From JALONH01 sp046329235 (GTDB taxonomy: Bacteria > Bacteroidota > Bacteroidia > Cytophagales > Cytophagaceae), in assembly GCA_046329235.1 (NCBI GenBank), contig JAXLVA010000001.1, positions 1,116,001 to 1,180,000 of the forward strand: a stretch of 64,000 nt of DNA, in the 5' to 3' direction. This document shows, in pieces, positions 9,717 through 17,178 of this stretch. The notes beneath the pieces are model-generated. The model made no database searches and was not told the origin of the DNA. It saw only the letters and a program-made list of their open reading frames with translations. Within the stretch, counting starts at the first letter, position 1. The number at the start of each line of letters is the position of its first letter. The position numbers and the translations under genes are program-made.

Positions 9717-9747
9717 TGGGCTGTTGGTCGATGACACAACAGCGGAA
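9717..9747 (+). repeat. 31-bp repeat, inverted copy at 50372-50402
   Basis: Core GTTGGTCGATGACACAACAG. The reverse complement of 50372-50402 matches this at 29 of 31 positions. It lies 10 bp left of IS3 copy 1, whereas its partner lies 237 bp right of IS3 copy 2. Confidence 0.65.
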
Positions 9748-9797
9748 GCAGGCGGATTGTCTCGTCCTGAAATAGGTTTACACTAAAAGTAAACAAA

Positions 9798-10241
9798 ATG
9801 GGACAAAGAGAAAAGAAAGACAAGCAAGTAGTAGTCGTACAAAAGTACAATTACAGCACTGAGTTCAAGCATCATGTATGTAGGGAATTTATGGCCGGTA
9901 AAGGAGGGATGAAAGAATTATGTATAAAATACGGTATTCCTAGTCATTCAAGTCTATTTCATTGGCTAGAGAGGTATGGATATAGGGAAAATAAAAGCGA
10001 TATTAGAGTTCAATACGATACCATCGAAATTGGATTAGAAAATTTTGGGATCGCTAAAAGTCCACCCTTACCAATGAATCAACTAGCGGATAATATCGAA
10101 GATAACTCATCTGAAGAAGTAAAGCGACTTAAAAAAGAACTTGAAGAAGCTAAGCTTAAAGCAGAAGCCTATTTAAGAGTAATAGAAATAGCCGAACAAG
10201 AGTTAAAACTTCCTATCCGAAAAAAGTCCAATACCAAATAA
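9798..10241 (+). CDS. IS3-family transposase OrfA, copy 1
   Basis: 147-aa DNA-binding part of the transposase. A helix-turn-helix is visible at about 20-60 (STEFKHHVCREFMAGKGG... LCIKYGIPSHSSLFHWLERYG). The C-terminal half is a leucine-zipper-like coiled coil (about 103-135, SSEEVKRLKKELEEAKLKAE). A slippery heptamer A_AAA_AAG at 10220-10226, in the orfA frame, should give the OrfAB fusion. Protein identical to the copy at 48706. Confidence 0.92.
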   Translation: MGQREKKDKQVVVVQKYNYSTEFKHHVCREFMAGKGGMKELCIKYGIPSHSSLFHWLERYGYRENKSDIRVQYDTIEIGLENFGIAKSPPLPMNQLADNIEDNSSEEVKRLKKELEEAKLKAEAYLRVIEIAEQELKLPIRKKSNTK

Positions 10242-11164
10242 TAGAAGAACTACGAAGCAAGTACCCTGAGAAAAGTCTGTCGAGTATTTGCAGATTATTT
10301 GGTATCAGTAGACAGGCATATTATCAATATTGCAAGTTATATGAAGAACACCAATTACAGTCTAAACTGATAGTTGATGCTGTGAAAGAAGTTCGTCTGG
10401 CTCATAAAAGAATAGGCACTAGAAAGCTGTACCATATGCTACAACCGTTCTTTGTAAATAATCATCTAAAAATAGGTAGAGATTCTTTCTTTGATTTATT
10501 AAGAAGAGAGGATTTACTTATCAAGAGAAGACGCAGAGGAATACAAACCACCATGAGTTACCATAAGTTTTATAAATGGTCAAACTTGGTTAAGGATATC
10601 ATACCAGAGAAACCTCAACATATCGTAGTGAGTGATATAACATACTGGAAAGTACAATCTAAACATTTATACATTAGTCTTATAACGGATGCCTATTCGC
10701 ATAAAATTGTCGGATACAATGTATCAGACACCCTAGAAACGTCTGAAAGTATTAAAGCCCTTGAGCTAGCTTTGCCTGACCTTTTGAGAGGTCAGGCAAG
10801 CCAGCTCATTCATCACTCAGACAGAGGAATACAGTATTGTTCTAGTCAATATGTAAAGCTATTACAGGATAATAATATTTTAATTAGTATGACTGAAGAT
10901 AGTGATCCTAGAGACAATGCGATTGCAGAAAGAGTAAATGGAATACTAAAAAATGAATACCTAGCAGACTATAAGGTAAATACTTTAGAAGAAGCCAAAG
11001 ATGCTTTGGAGCAATCTGTAAATAAATATAATAACGAAAGACCACATTTGAGTATAGAATACTTAACACCCTCCATTGTTCATTCAACTAGTATTAAGGC
11101 TAAAAGAAAGTGGAAAAGTTATTATAAGAAAAATACAAATGACAAGCTATTTCAGGATAATTGA
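10226..11164 (+). CDS. IS3-family transposase OrfB (DDE integrase), copy 1
   Basis: Catalytic half of the transposase, read in the -1 frame after slippage at 10220-10226. Translation from there gives about 312 aa beginning VQYQIIEELRSKYPEKSLSS. The first ATG in this frame is 10382, which would lose the HTH CRLFGISRQAYY, so the fusion is the likely active form. DDE residues, numbered from the 10382 ATG: D85 (VSDITYW), D147 (HHSDRGIQY) and E183 (NAIAERVNG), with the canonical 35-residue D-E spacing. Intact and probably active. An internal hairpin lies at 10763-10807. Confidence 0.9.
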   Translation, partial: VQYQIIEELRSKYPEKSLSSICRLFGISRQAYYQYCKLYEEHQLQSKLIVDAVKEVRLAHKRIGTRKLYHMLQPFFVNNHLKIGRDSFFDLLRREDLLIKRRRRGIQTTMSYHKFYKWSNLVKDIIPEKPQHIVVSDITYWKVQSKHLYISLITDAYSHKIVGYNVSDTLETSESIKALELALPDLLRGQASQLIHHSDRGIQYCSSQYVKLLQDNNILISMTEDSDPRDNAIAERVNGILKNEYLADYKVNTLEEAKDALEQSVNKYNNERPHLSIEYLTPSIVHSTSIKAKRKWKSYYKKNTNDKLFQDN

Positions 11165-11230
11165 TAACACTGTAAAGCTATTCTAGTATATTTGATAAAT
11201 ATGTAAACTTTTTTCAGGACGTGACAGTGC

Positions 11231-11268
11231 AGGAAACAGTAGATGAGCACCAATATGGGAGGAAAATT
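11231..11268 (-). repeat. dispersed ~35-bp repeat, copy 2 (reverse)
   Basis: Reverse complement of the 9571-9604 repeat, starting AGGAAACAG.AGATGAGCACCAA and ending in GGGAGGAAAA, only 4 bp beyond the right end of IS3 copy 1. With copy 1 it forms an inverted pair around the IS. Confidence 0.6.
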
Positions 11269-11284
11269 CATTTATTTTTATATT

Positions 11285-11396
11285 TTGTTGCTAAAAAACA
11301 ACGTTATATTATTAAAATAAACATAATGTTGTTTTTTAGCAACATTGTATGTATTTTTACGTAAATATGTAATATTGTTGCTTTTTAGCAACAATA
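11285..11396 (+). promoter_or_regulatory. three palindromic operators upstream of hipBA
   Basis: Three related boxes: GTTGCTAAAAAACAAC at 11287-11302, its exact reverse complement at 11328-11343, and GTTGCTTTTTAGCAAC at 11377-11392. The third extends to a longer inverted repeat TATTGTTGCT..AGCAACAATA. They end about 24 bp before the hipB ATG. Multiple palindromes in front of hipB are the known arrangement for HipB autorepression (family knowledge), so these are inferred to be HipB operators. Confidence 0.75.
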
Positions 11397-11415
11397 TTAT
11401 TTAATTTAAATTATT

Positions 11416-11775
11416 ATGTCGTATATGAGCAACAATATAAATTGGTATTCATTAAGTGATGCTGCTATTATTCAATCTTTAGGTAAAGAGCTGAAAAAAA
11501 AGCGCTTATCCCAAAATTTAACTCAACAAGGGTTAGCGGATCGTTGCGGGTTATTTCGAAGTACGATTAGTGAAATTGAGAATGGGCGAATTAGTAGTTT
11601 GTTGAGTTTGGTGCAGTTGTTACGAGGCTTACAATTCTTAGAAGTATTAGATGCATTTATTCAAATGGATGAAATTAGTCCTCTCCTAGTTGCTGAGCAG
11701 CAGGCTAAGTTACGTAAACGAGCATCACATAAAAGAAAATCATCTGACAACACTAAACCGGCAAGTGAATGGTAG
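11416..11775 (+). CDS. hipB: HipB-like XRE-family antitoxin/repressor
   Basis: 119-aa protein with a Cro/C1 helix-turn-helix (about 22-75): LGKELKKKRLSQNLTQQGLA, then CGLFRSTISEIENGR. The tail (100-119) is basic and probably disordered. It overlaps hipA by 7 nt, the classical antitoxin-toxin arrangement. Expected role: bind and neutralise HipA and repress the operon through the three upstream palindromes. ATG at 11416, although Met4 is also possible. Confidence 0.88.
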   Translation: MSYMSNNINWYSLSDAAIIQSLGKELKKKRLSQNLTQQGLADRCGLFRSTISEIENGRISSLLSLVQLLRGLQFLEVLDAFIQMDEISPLLVAEQQAKLRKRASHKRKSSDNTKPASEW

Positions 11776-13061
11776 TTGCTAATATAAACTTATGGGGTAA
11801 GTTGGTAGGTGCTGTGTTATGGAATCAGGCTAGAGACTACGCCAGTTTTGAGTTTGATGAGAAGTTCCTCAACTTAGGTTGGGACATTGCTCCTATCACC
11901 ATGCCTATTGCTAGAGCAAATAAAGGTACGATTTATCAGTTTGCTCAATTACCCAAAGAGACGTATCATGGTTTACCCGGATTATTATCGGACGTATTAC
12001 CCGACCGATTCGGGAATCAGTTAATTGATTTATGGTTAGCTTCTCATGGGCGTGATGCTACTATAGTAACCCCGGTAGAGCGCTTATGTTATATGGGGGC
12101 TCGTGGTATGGGTGCTCTGGAATTTGAACCGGCTGAACGTACGGAGAAGGAAAAATCTACCGGAGTAGATATTGATACATTAGTTGCATTATCCAAGAAA
12201 GCGTTATCTATCAAAGAATCGTTAGATGTGTATTTCTCTAAAGAAGATGCCGAGACATTTACCGATATCATACGGGTAGGTACCTCTGCGGGAGGTGCTC
12301 GTGCTAAGGCGGTTATTGCTTACAATGAAAACACCGGTGAAGTGCGCTCCGGACAACTACAAGTACCTGCCGGATTTGAACATTGGTTAATTAAGTTTGA
12401 TGGCGTTACGAATGATCAGCTAGGCGACCCTAAAGGGTACGGTCGTATAGAGTATGCTTATTACTTAATGGCTTTAGCGGCAGGTGTGCATATGATGCCT
12501 AGTTTGTTGAAAGAAGAAAATGGTCGTGCACATTTTATGACCAAGCGTTTTGATCGTTTAGGGAATAATGACAAGCTGCACATGCAAACCTTGTGCGGAC
12601 TTTGCCACTTTGATTATAATAATCCGAATGCTTATTCCTATGAGCAAGCATTTCAAGCGATGCGTGAATTACGTCTACCCTACTCGGATGCTGAGCAGAT
12701 GTACACTCGTATGGTATTTAATGTAGTGGCTCGTAATCAAGATGATCATACTAAAAACATTTCTTTCTTGATGGATAAAACAGGAACGTGGAAGCTTTCT
12801 CCGGCGTATGATGTTACCTATGCTTATAATCCAACGAATAAATGGATAGCACGCCATCAAATGGCAATTCAAGGCAAACGTGAAGATTTTACTAAGCAAG
12901 ATTTGTTAGTCTTAGCTAAAGAAATGAATGTAAAAAAAGCGAAGGAAATTATAGAGCGAGTTTCTTCTACCGTAGCGGATTGGAATAAATATGCAAAAGA
13001 TGCCGGAATGGAAAAATCTCAAATGGAAGCCATTGGGAAAACACACTTGTTGAAGTGGTGA
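11769..13061 (+). CDS. hipA: HipA-like serine/threonine kinase toxin
   Basis: 430 aa, full length for HipA (about 440 in E. coli). The N-terminal HipA_N domain spans about 5-110; HipA_C begins at about 165. Kinase features: the loop RVGTSAGGARAK (169-180), the catalytic segment NQDDHTKN (323-330) and the metal-binding AYDVT (346-350). E. coli HipA phosphorylates glutamyl-tRNA synthetase and halts translation; the target here is inferred only. All key residues are present, so it is probably active and held by the hipB product. Located directly after IS3 copy 1, between duplicate 118-aa genes. Confidence 0.92.
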   Translation: MVVANINLWGKLVGAVLWNQARDYASFEFDEKFLNLGWDIAPITMPIARANKGTIYQFAQLPKETYHGLPGLLSDVLPDRFGNQLIDLWLASHGRDATIVTPVERLCYMGARGMGALEFEPAERTEKEKSTGVDIDTLVALSKKALSIKESLDVYFSKEDAETFTDIIRVGTSAGGARAKAVIAYNENTGEVRSGQLQVPAGFEHWLIKFDGVTNDQLGDPKGYGRIEYAYYLMALAAGVHMMPSLLKEENGRAHFMTKRFDRLGNNDKLHMQTLCGLCHFDYNNPNAYSYEQAFQAMRELRLPYSDAEQMYTRMVFNVVARNQDDHTKNISFLMDKTGTWKLSPAYDVTYAYNPTNKWIARHQMAIQGKREDFTKQDLLVLAKEMNVKKAKEIIERVSSTVADWNKYAKDAGMEKSQMEAIGKTHLLKW

Positions 13062-13075
13062 GTTAATTATTCAAC

Positions 13076-13432
13076 CTACCAAATACTTATTATCAATTTT
13101 ACGATTAATACTACTCCCATTCCATAGATGGCAAGAAAGCCGGAGAACATGGTTACTCCTATTCCGGTTTTATCCTCTAATGCATTTTCCATGGCCATGA
13201 ATCCTACTATCTGAATACCCAAAAGTGTTACAACATTTATCAGCAAAGCCCACCAAAAGCTGTCGGTATAAAATACTAAGACCAATAGTACGATGGTTGC
13301 GATAACGGGAACCCAAAAACTAATATTCGCCATCCAACTATTAGGTCCCTTGATACGAGTATAAATCATGATACCTAAAAGGATTAGGACACTAATGGCA
13401 CAAGTAAAAATGTATGGAGTATTGATAAGCAT
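13076..13432 (-). CDS. 118-aa integral membrane protein, copy B
   Basis: Paralogue of the 9160-9516 product, about 84% identical and collinear, with four hydrophobic segments. The nucleotide sequence around GCCGGAGAACATGGT is also preserved. Convergent with hipA, whose stop is 14 bp away. Function unknown. Having two copies around the IS and hipBA suggests a tandem duplication later interrupted, or insertion with duplication. Confidence 0.65.
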   Translation of the reverse strand: MLINTPYIFTCAISVLILLGIMIYTRIKGPNSWMANISFWVPVIATIVLLVLVFYTDSFWWALLINVVTLLGIQIVGFMAMENALEDKTGIGVTMFSGFLAIYGMGVVLIVKLIISIW

Positions 13433-13543
13433 GTTTTGTTCTCAATTACAATATTTAACAGTTGTTGGTGAAGTCGCATTTATTCACATATCTTCATATT
13501 AATAACAGCGAGTGGCTATATATCAAACAAATGACTGGGAAAG

Positions 13544-14140
13544 CTATTTCTTAATCATCTCATTAAGTTGATTAAGAGATTCATTAATAGACATCATTAA
13601 ACCCAATTGATAATAGGTATCTATTGCTTCGTCAAAAGTTGCAGTTGTGTGAATAGAATGTGCAACGTATTGTGCCGCTGTATATTTTTTGATTTTATTG
13701 ATCTCAAATATTAATGCTTCACTTTCATTTACTGTAGGAGTATTTTCTTCTACAAAACGATTTATTGTTTGTTGGGAGATCTTTATGAGCATTGTATGCA
13801 CGGTATCATAACGTGCAACTTGTGCATCTGAGAGTATAAAGGAATTAATGGAATCTAATTTCAAGCCTGCCTTCAGTGATTTTTGTAAAATAAGTTCCTG
13901 CTCATCTAAAAACATACGTTCTAAATCATCAGCATCTGTCTCGGACAACTTCTGAAAAGCATCCTTATACTTCTTTTTATCTTCCGTATAAATATCCTTG
14001 TTATCTAAGCTTTCAACAAATATTTTCACTTTGGCCATATTCTGTTCATATTCCAGCCGCTTTGCTTCTGGTATGGGATGGTAACATGAAACAAGAATTA
14101 ATGCGGTAAATACAACTGAACTTAAAATACTTTTTTTCAT
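13544..14140 (-). CDS. hypothetical lipoprotein, helical
   Basis: 198 aa from ATG at 14140; a TTG four codons upstream is less likely. MKKSILSSVVFTALILVSC is a lipoprotein signal with lipobox LVSC. The mature chain is strongly helical and charged, with no recognised domain. Stand-alone gene on the minus strand, separated from its upstream neighbour by a strong terminator at 14217-14240. Confidence 0.6.
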   Translation of the reverse strand: MKKSILSSVVFTALILVSCYHPIPEAKRLEYEQNMAKVKIFVESLDNKDIYTEDKKKYKDAFQKLSETDADDLERMFLDEQELILQKSLKAGLKLDSINSFILSDAQVARYDTVHTMLIKISQQTINRFVEENTPTVNESEALIFEINKIKKYTAAQYVAHSIHTTATFDEAIDTYYQLGLMMSINESLNQLNEMIKK

Positions 14141-14212
14141 AATCCTATACAAAGCATTGGTAACCTATGTCTTACTAATCTTTCAATCTGGTATATCATG
14201 GTCAAAGACAAA

Positions 14213-14247
14213 AAAAGCCCGACGTTTTCACATCGGGCTTTTTTTAT
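14213..14247 (-). terminator. bidirectional rho-independent terminator
   Basis: Stem AGCCCGA(t/c)G with loop TTTTCA at 14217-14240, flanked by an A tract on the left and a T tract on the right. It closes the minus-strand gene ending at 14262. Confidence 0.85.
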
Positions 14248-14261
14248 ATACTTTTCAAAAC

Positions 14262-15056
14262 TTATTTCTTATATACTTTGAATGTTTGGTTATCACAGTT
14301 CAAGTAGTAAACACCTGCTGGTGATGAAGCGATATCAATTTCTTGACCTACACCTTTTCTAATCATGTTACCAAAGGCATCTTGGATTTCATATTCCACT
14401 TCGCGTGATAAGTAGATTTTATCAGTTACACGTTTAGGATAGAAAGATACCGGAGGTAAATCAGAAGTAAATTCAACTACCGGAGAGTAGAATACTTGAC
14501 CGTCTGATTGAAGATATTTAATTCTATATTGGTTCAAACCTGAGTGGTGGAAACTTTCTACTTGGTAGTTGTTCAATACAGCAGAACCTTGGTTCGATAC
14601 TTCTTTCACAATTACCCAAGTATTTAAACGCATCTGCTCAATGAACATTTTGCCTTTAGAAACTTCACCTCTAGTAGACCAGTAAATGTTGTTCTTATCT
14701 ACAGTAAAAGAAGCCCATACAAACGCACTAGTTGCTTTGATAACTTGTGGGTTTAATACTTTGGGTTTACAATCATCTTTGTGAGCGATTTTAACCGTTA
14801 CAGGATCACCTACTTTAAGGAAACTTAAATCAATCTCGTAAGCACTGCTGTTTACGTTCACTTCACGTTTTACATCATTCACATAAACTTCATTCGTGCA
14901 ATAGTCACGCATGTTACCTGCAAATGGGTTTTGAACGTAAAGGTTCTTGTTTTGATAGACTCCGGTCAACGTTAGGATTCCGGCGTTGGATACAAAGGCT
15001 GCCAAAAGAGCTGCTGTTGCAAACAATGATTTCTTAGAAAAACGAATTTTTAACAT
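14262..15056 (-). CDS. secreted protein with Por-like C-terminal segment
   Basis: 264 aa from ATG at 15056, chosen because it directly precedes a signal peptide (KKSLFATAALLAAFVSNAG); the longer frame starts at a TTG with no signal. The body is predicted beta-rich with two cysteines near C51 and C95. The last ~65 residues (VTDKIYLSREVEYEIQDAFG... SPAGVYYLNCDNQTFKVYK) resemble a short type IX secretion sorting domain. Function unknown; envelope or surface location inferred. Confidence 0.65.
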   Translation of the reverse strand: MLKIRFSKKSLFATAALLAAFVSNAGILTLTGVYQNKNLYVQNPFAGNMRDYCTNEVYVNDVKREVNVNSSAYEIDLSFLKVGDPVTVKIAHKDDCKPKVLNPQVIKATSAFVWASFTVDKNNIYWSTRGEVSKGKMFIEQMRLNTWVIVKEVSNQGSAVLNNYQVESFHHSGLNQYRIKYLQSDGQVFYSPVVEFTSDLPPVSFYPKRVTDKIYLSREVEYEIQDAFGNMIRKGVGQEIDIASSPAGVYYLNCDNQTFKVYKK

Positions 15057-15238
15057 CGTTACGTTTTGCTTAAATAAGTTTGAAAAAGTATTTGTATTAG
15101 GCAAATATGCTTAATATTCTACTTTTATACAAGTAAGAAAAGTAATAATTTTAAAACAATTAAGGCCTGATTATAGTATTTTTACATAAAAAATGTCCAC
15201 ATTTTACGTTTTATAACCTGAAACTTTTACGTAAGCTA

Positions 15239-16513
15239 ATGCGAATCTGTCGATTAATACAAATATTTATATTGTCCACATCTTTGGGTTGGGGCTCCGC
15301 TTTTGCCAACCAAGTAGTTATCCCCATGGATGATTCCCAAACCAATCATTTGAAATCCTATGGTTTGGCTTATTGGGTTCTTACCAAAGAAGTCCCAGTT
15401 GACTGGATGCTTAATTATAAAGGAGGAAGCTTTGCCTTTGCCTACCAACCGTCTTTTGTTAGTGAGTTGGTTATCAGAGGGATAAAATATGAAATTATCT
15501 CCGATGCTAACTATCAGTCTATCTGTCAGCAGATTGCACTGCCGGAAGTGAATATGGATGTGGTTAAACTGGAAGTAGCTCCCAAGATTGCGGTCTACTC
15601 TCCTAAGACCAAACTTCCGTGGGATGATGCCGTGACTATGGTGCTTACCTATGCCGAAATCCCCTACACCGTTATTTATGATGATGAAATCATAGGAAAT
15701 GATTTACACAAATATGATTGGCTTCATCTTCATCATGAAGACTTTACAGGTCAGTATGGGAAGTTTTATAACAACTATCGTTATCACCCTTGGTATATAA
15801 AGCAGCAACAAGAGTATGAAGCTTCGGCTAAACGTTTAGGTTTTCAAAAGGTATCACAGTTGAAATTAGCAGTGGTAAAAAAGATTCGTGACTTTTGTGC
15901 CGGTGGTGGTTTCTTATTCGCGATGTGTTCTGCTACGGATACCTATGATATAGCCTTAGCTGCCGATGGTGTAGATATTTGTGAATCCATGTATGATGGC
16001 GATCCTGCAGATCCTGCCGCTCAATCCAAACTGAACTTCACCAATACATTTGCCTTTCAAAACTTCCGATTAAAAATGGATCCGTTGGAATATGAATATT
16101 CTACCATTGACAACAACCCTCAAGAGCGTCATGGTTTAAGAGAGGACAACGACTATTTTACTTTATTTGATTTTAGTGCTAAGTGGGACCCTATCCCTAC
16201 CATGTTATCTCAAAACCATACGAAAGTGGTCAAAGGATTTATGGGACAAACTACAGGTTTTAAAAAATCAATGGTGAAACCGGAAGTACTTATCATGGGT
16301 GAAACGTCTGATATTAATGAAGCTCGTTACATACATGGCTCTTACGGTAAAGGAACGTGGACTTTCTATGGTGGTCATGATCCGGAAGATTATATGCACA
16401 TGGTAGAAGAAGAACCAACCGACTTAAATCTCCATCCCAACTCACCCGGATACCGATTAATATTAAACAATATCCTCTTCCCTGCAGCAAAGAAGAAGAA
16501 ACAGAAAACCTAA
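15239..16513 (+). CDS. secreted Bacteroidota protein, 'asparagine synthetase B'-labelled family
   Basis: 424 aa with a signal peptide (about 1-23, LIQIFILSTSLGWGSAFA). It matches what I remember of a conserved Bacteroidota family often labelled asparagine synthetase B, but no AsnB glutaminase Cys2 or ATP pyrophosphatase loop is visible, so that label is not supported. The middle part (KIRDFCAGGGFLFAMCSATD, then YGKGTWTFYGGHDPEDY) looks like a class I glutamine amidotransferase-like fold of the kind seen in ThuA-type proteins. Function unknown. ATG at 15239. Confidence 0.6.
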   Translation: MRICRLIQIFILSTSLGWGSAFANQVVIPMDDSQTNHLKSYGLAYWVLTKEVPVDWMLNYKGGSFAFAYQPSFVSELVIRGIKYEIISDANYQSICQQIALPEVNMDVVKLEVAPKIAVYSPKTKLPWDDAVTMVLTYAEIPYTVIYDDEIIGNDLHKYDWLHLHHEDFTGQYGKFYNNYRYHPWYIKQQQEYEASAKRLGFQKVSQLKLAVVKKIRDFCAGGGFLFAMCSATDTYDIALAADGVDICESMYDGDPADPAAQSKLNFTNTFAFQNFRLKMDPLEYEYSTIDNNPQERHGLREDNDYFTLFDFSAKWDPIPTMLSQNHTKVVKGFMGQTTGFKKSMVKPEVLIMGETSDINEARYIHGSYGKGTWTFYGGHDPEDYMHMVEEEPTDLNLHPNSPGYRLILNNILFPAAKKKKQKT

Positions 16514-16516
16514 AAT

Positions 16517-16582
16517 AATTTTGAATGGTGAATGGTAAGTTCTGAATTGATTCGCACCCAATACCATTCACCATTCAAAATT
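16517..16582. repeat. perfect 21-bp inverted repeat between convergent genes
   Basis: Arms 16517-16537 and 16562-16582 are exact reverse complements (core TTGAATGGTGAATGGT), with a 24-nt loop. It sits between convergent genes and may act as a bidirectional terminator or a repeat relic. There is no T tract. Confidence 0.7.
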
Positions 16583-16585
16583 CAA

Positions 16586-17164
16586 TCAGTGCATCCGTTT
16601 ACTTGGCTCCATCGCTTGAATAATTTCAGCTTCAGCAGTTAAAAATTCTTCTAAGCGTTTTTTTACTTTTTCCTCCGGTAGATAGTGTTTGGCTATGTCT
16701 ATAAAAGTAACATAATGACCGGCTTCTGATTTCATCAATTCGTGATAAAAAACTTTTAACTCCGGATCTTCTATTTCTTCGGATAATATTCTAAAACGTT
16801 CGCAACTACGTGCTTCGATTAAAGCATTCACTAATAAGTTGTCCAATAGGCGGTCAATAGCCCTCCCTCCTTTTTGAACTAACTTTTGTAATTCAATAAC
16901 ATATTCATCTCTCCGTTGTGGACCTAACTGCGCATTTCGTTTGTGAAGTTCTCTAAGCACCATTCGGAAGTGTCCCCACTCTTCGGTTACAATTGGAGTT
17001 AAGGTATCAACCAAATAGGTTTTCTCCGGATTCATCACTATGAGCGAAATACAGCTGGAGGCTGCTTTTTGCTCACAGTAAGCATGGTCAACTAAAATGT
17101 CAACTATATTTTTGGATGCGATATCAACCCAACGTGGGTCGGTAGGTAACTTTAAACCTAACAT
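16586..17164 (-). CDS. miaE: tRNA-(ms2io6A)-hydroxylase, MiaE family
   Basis: 192 aa from ATG at 17164. The longer frame needs a TTG and would overlap the upstream gene by 19 nt. Ferritin-like non-haem diiron monooxygenase that hydroxylates the isopentenyl group of modified A37 in tRNA. Diiron ligands are visible as E..H patterns: DHAYCEQKAA, TEEWGHFRMV, EARSCERF and KSEAGHYVTF. MiaB, which makes the ms2 modification, is also in this window at 26423, though not in the same operon. Confidence 0.9.
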   Translation of the reverse strand: MLGLKLPTDPRWVDIASKNIVDILVDHAYCEQKAASSCISLIVMNPEKTYLVDTLTPIVTEEWGHFRMVLRELHKRNAQLGPQRRDEYVIELQKLVQKGGRAIDRLLDNLLVNALIEARSCERFRILSEEIEDPELKVFYHELMKSEAGHYVTFIDIAKHYLPEEKVKKRLEEFLTAEAEIIQAMEPSKRMH

Positions 17165-17178
17165 AATCGGTGATGATT

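Larger units (their letters stand above)
9758..11226 (+). mobile_element. IS3-family insertion sequence, copy 1
   Basis: A 1469-bp element whose ends I set by comparison with the identical copy at 48666-50134. Termini are TGTCTCGTCCTGAAA... and ...TTTCAGGACGTGACA: an imperfect inverted repeat of about 25 bp that begins TG and ends CA, as in IS3. It contains orfA and orfB joined by a -1 frameshift signal. No 3-5 bp target duplication is visible (left flank GAT, right flank GTG). Confidence 0.92.

Noticed and set aside
9571..11253. CRISPR array
   Set aside because: The repeats are few, in opposite orientations, irregularly spaced and next to an IS; there are no cas genes.
15239..16513. Asparagine synthetase B function
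   Set aside because: The family is often labelled so, but no N-terminal Cys glutaminase or ATP-binding loop of AsnB is visible, and the protein has a signal peptide.
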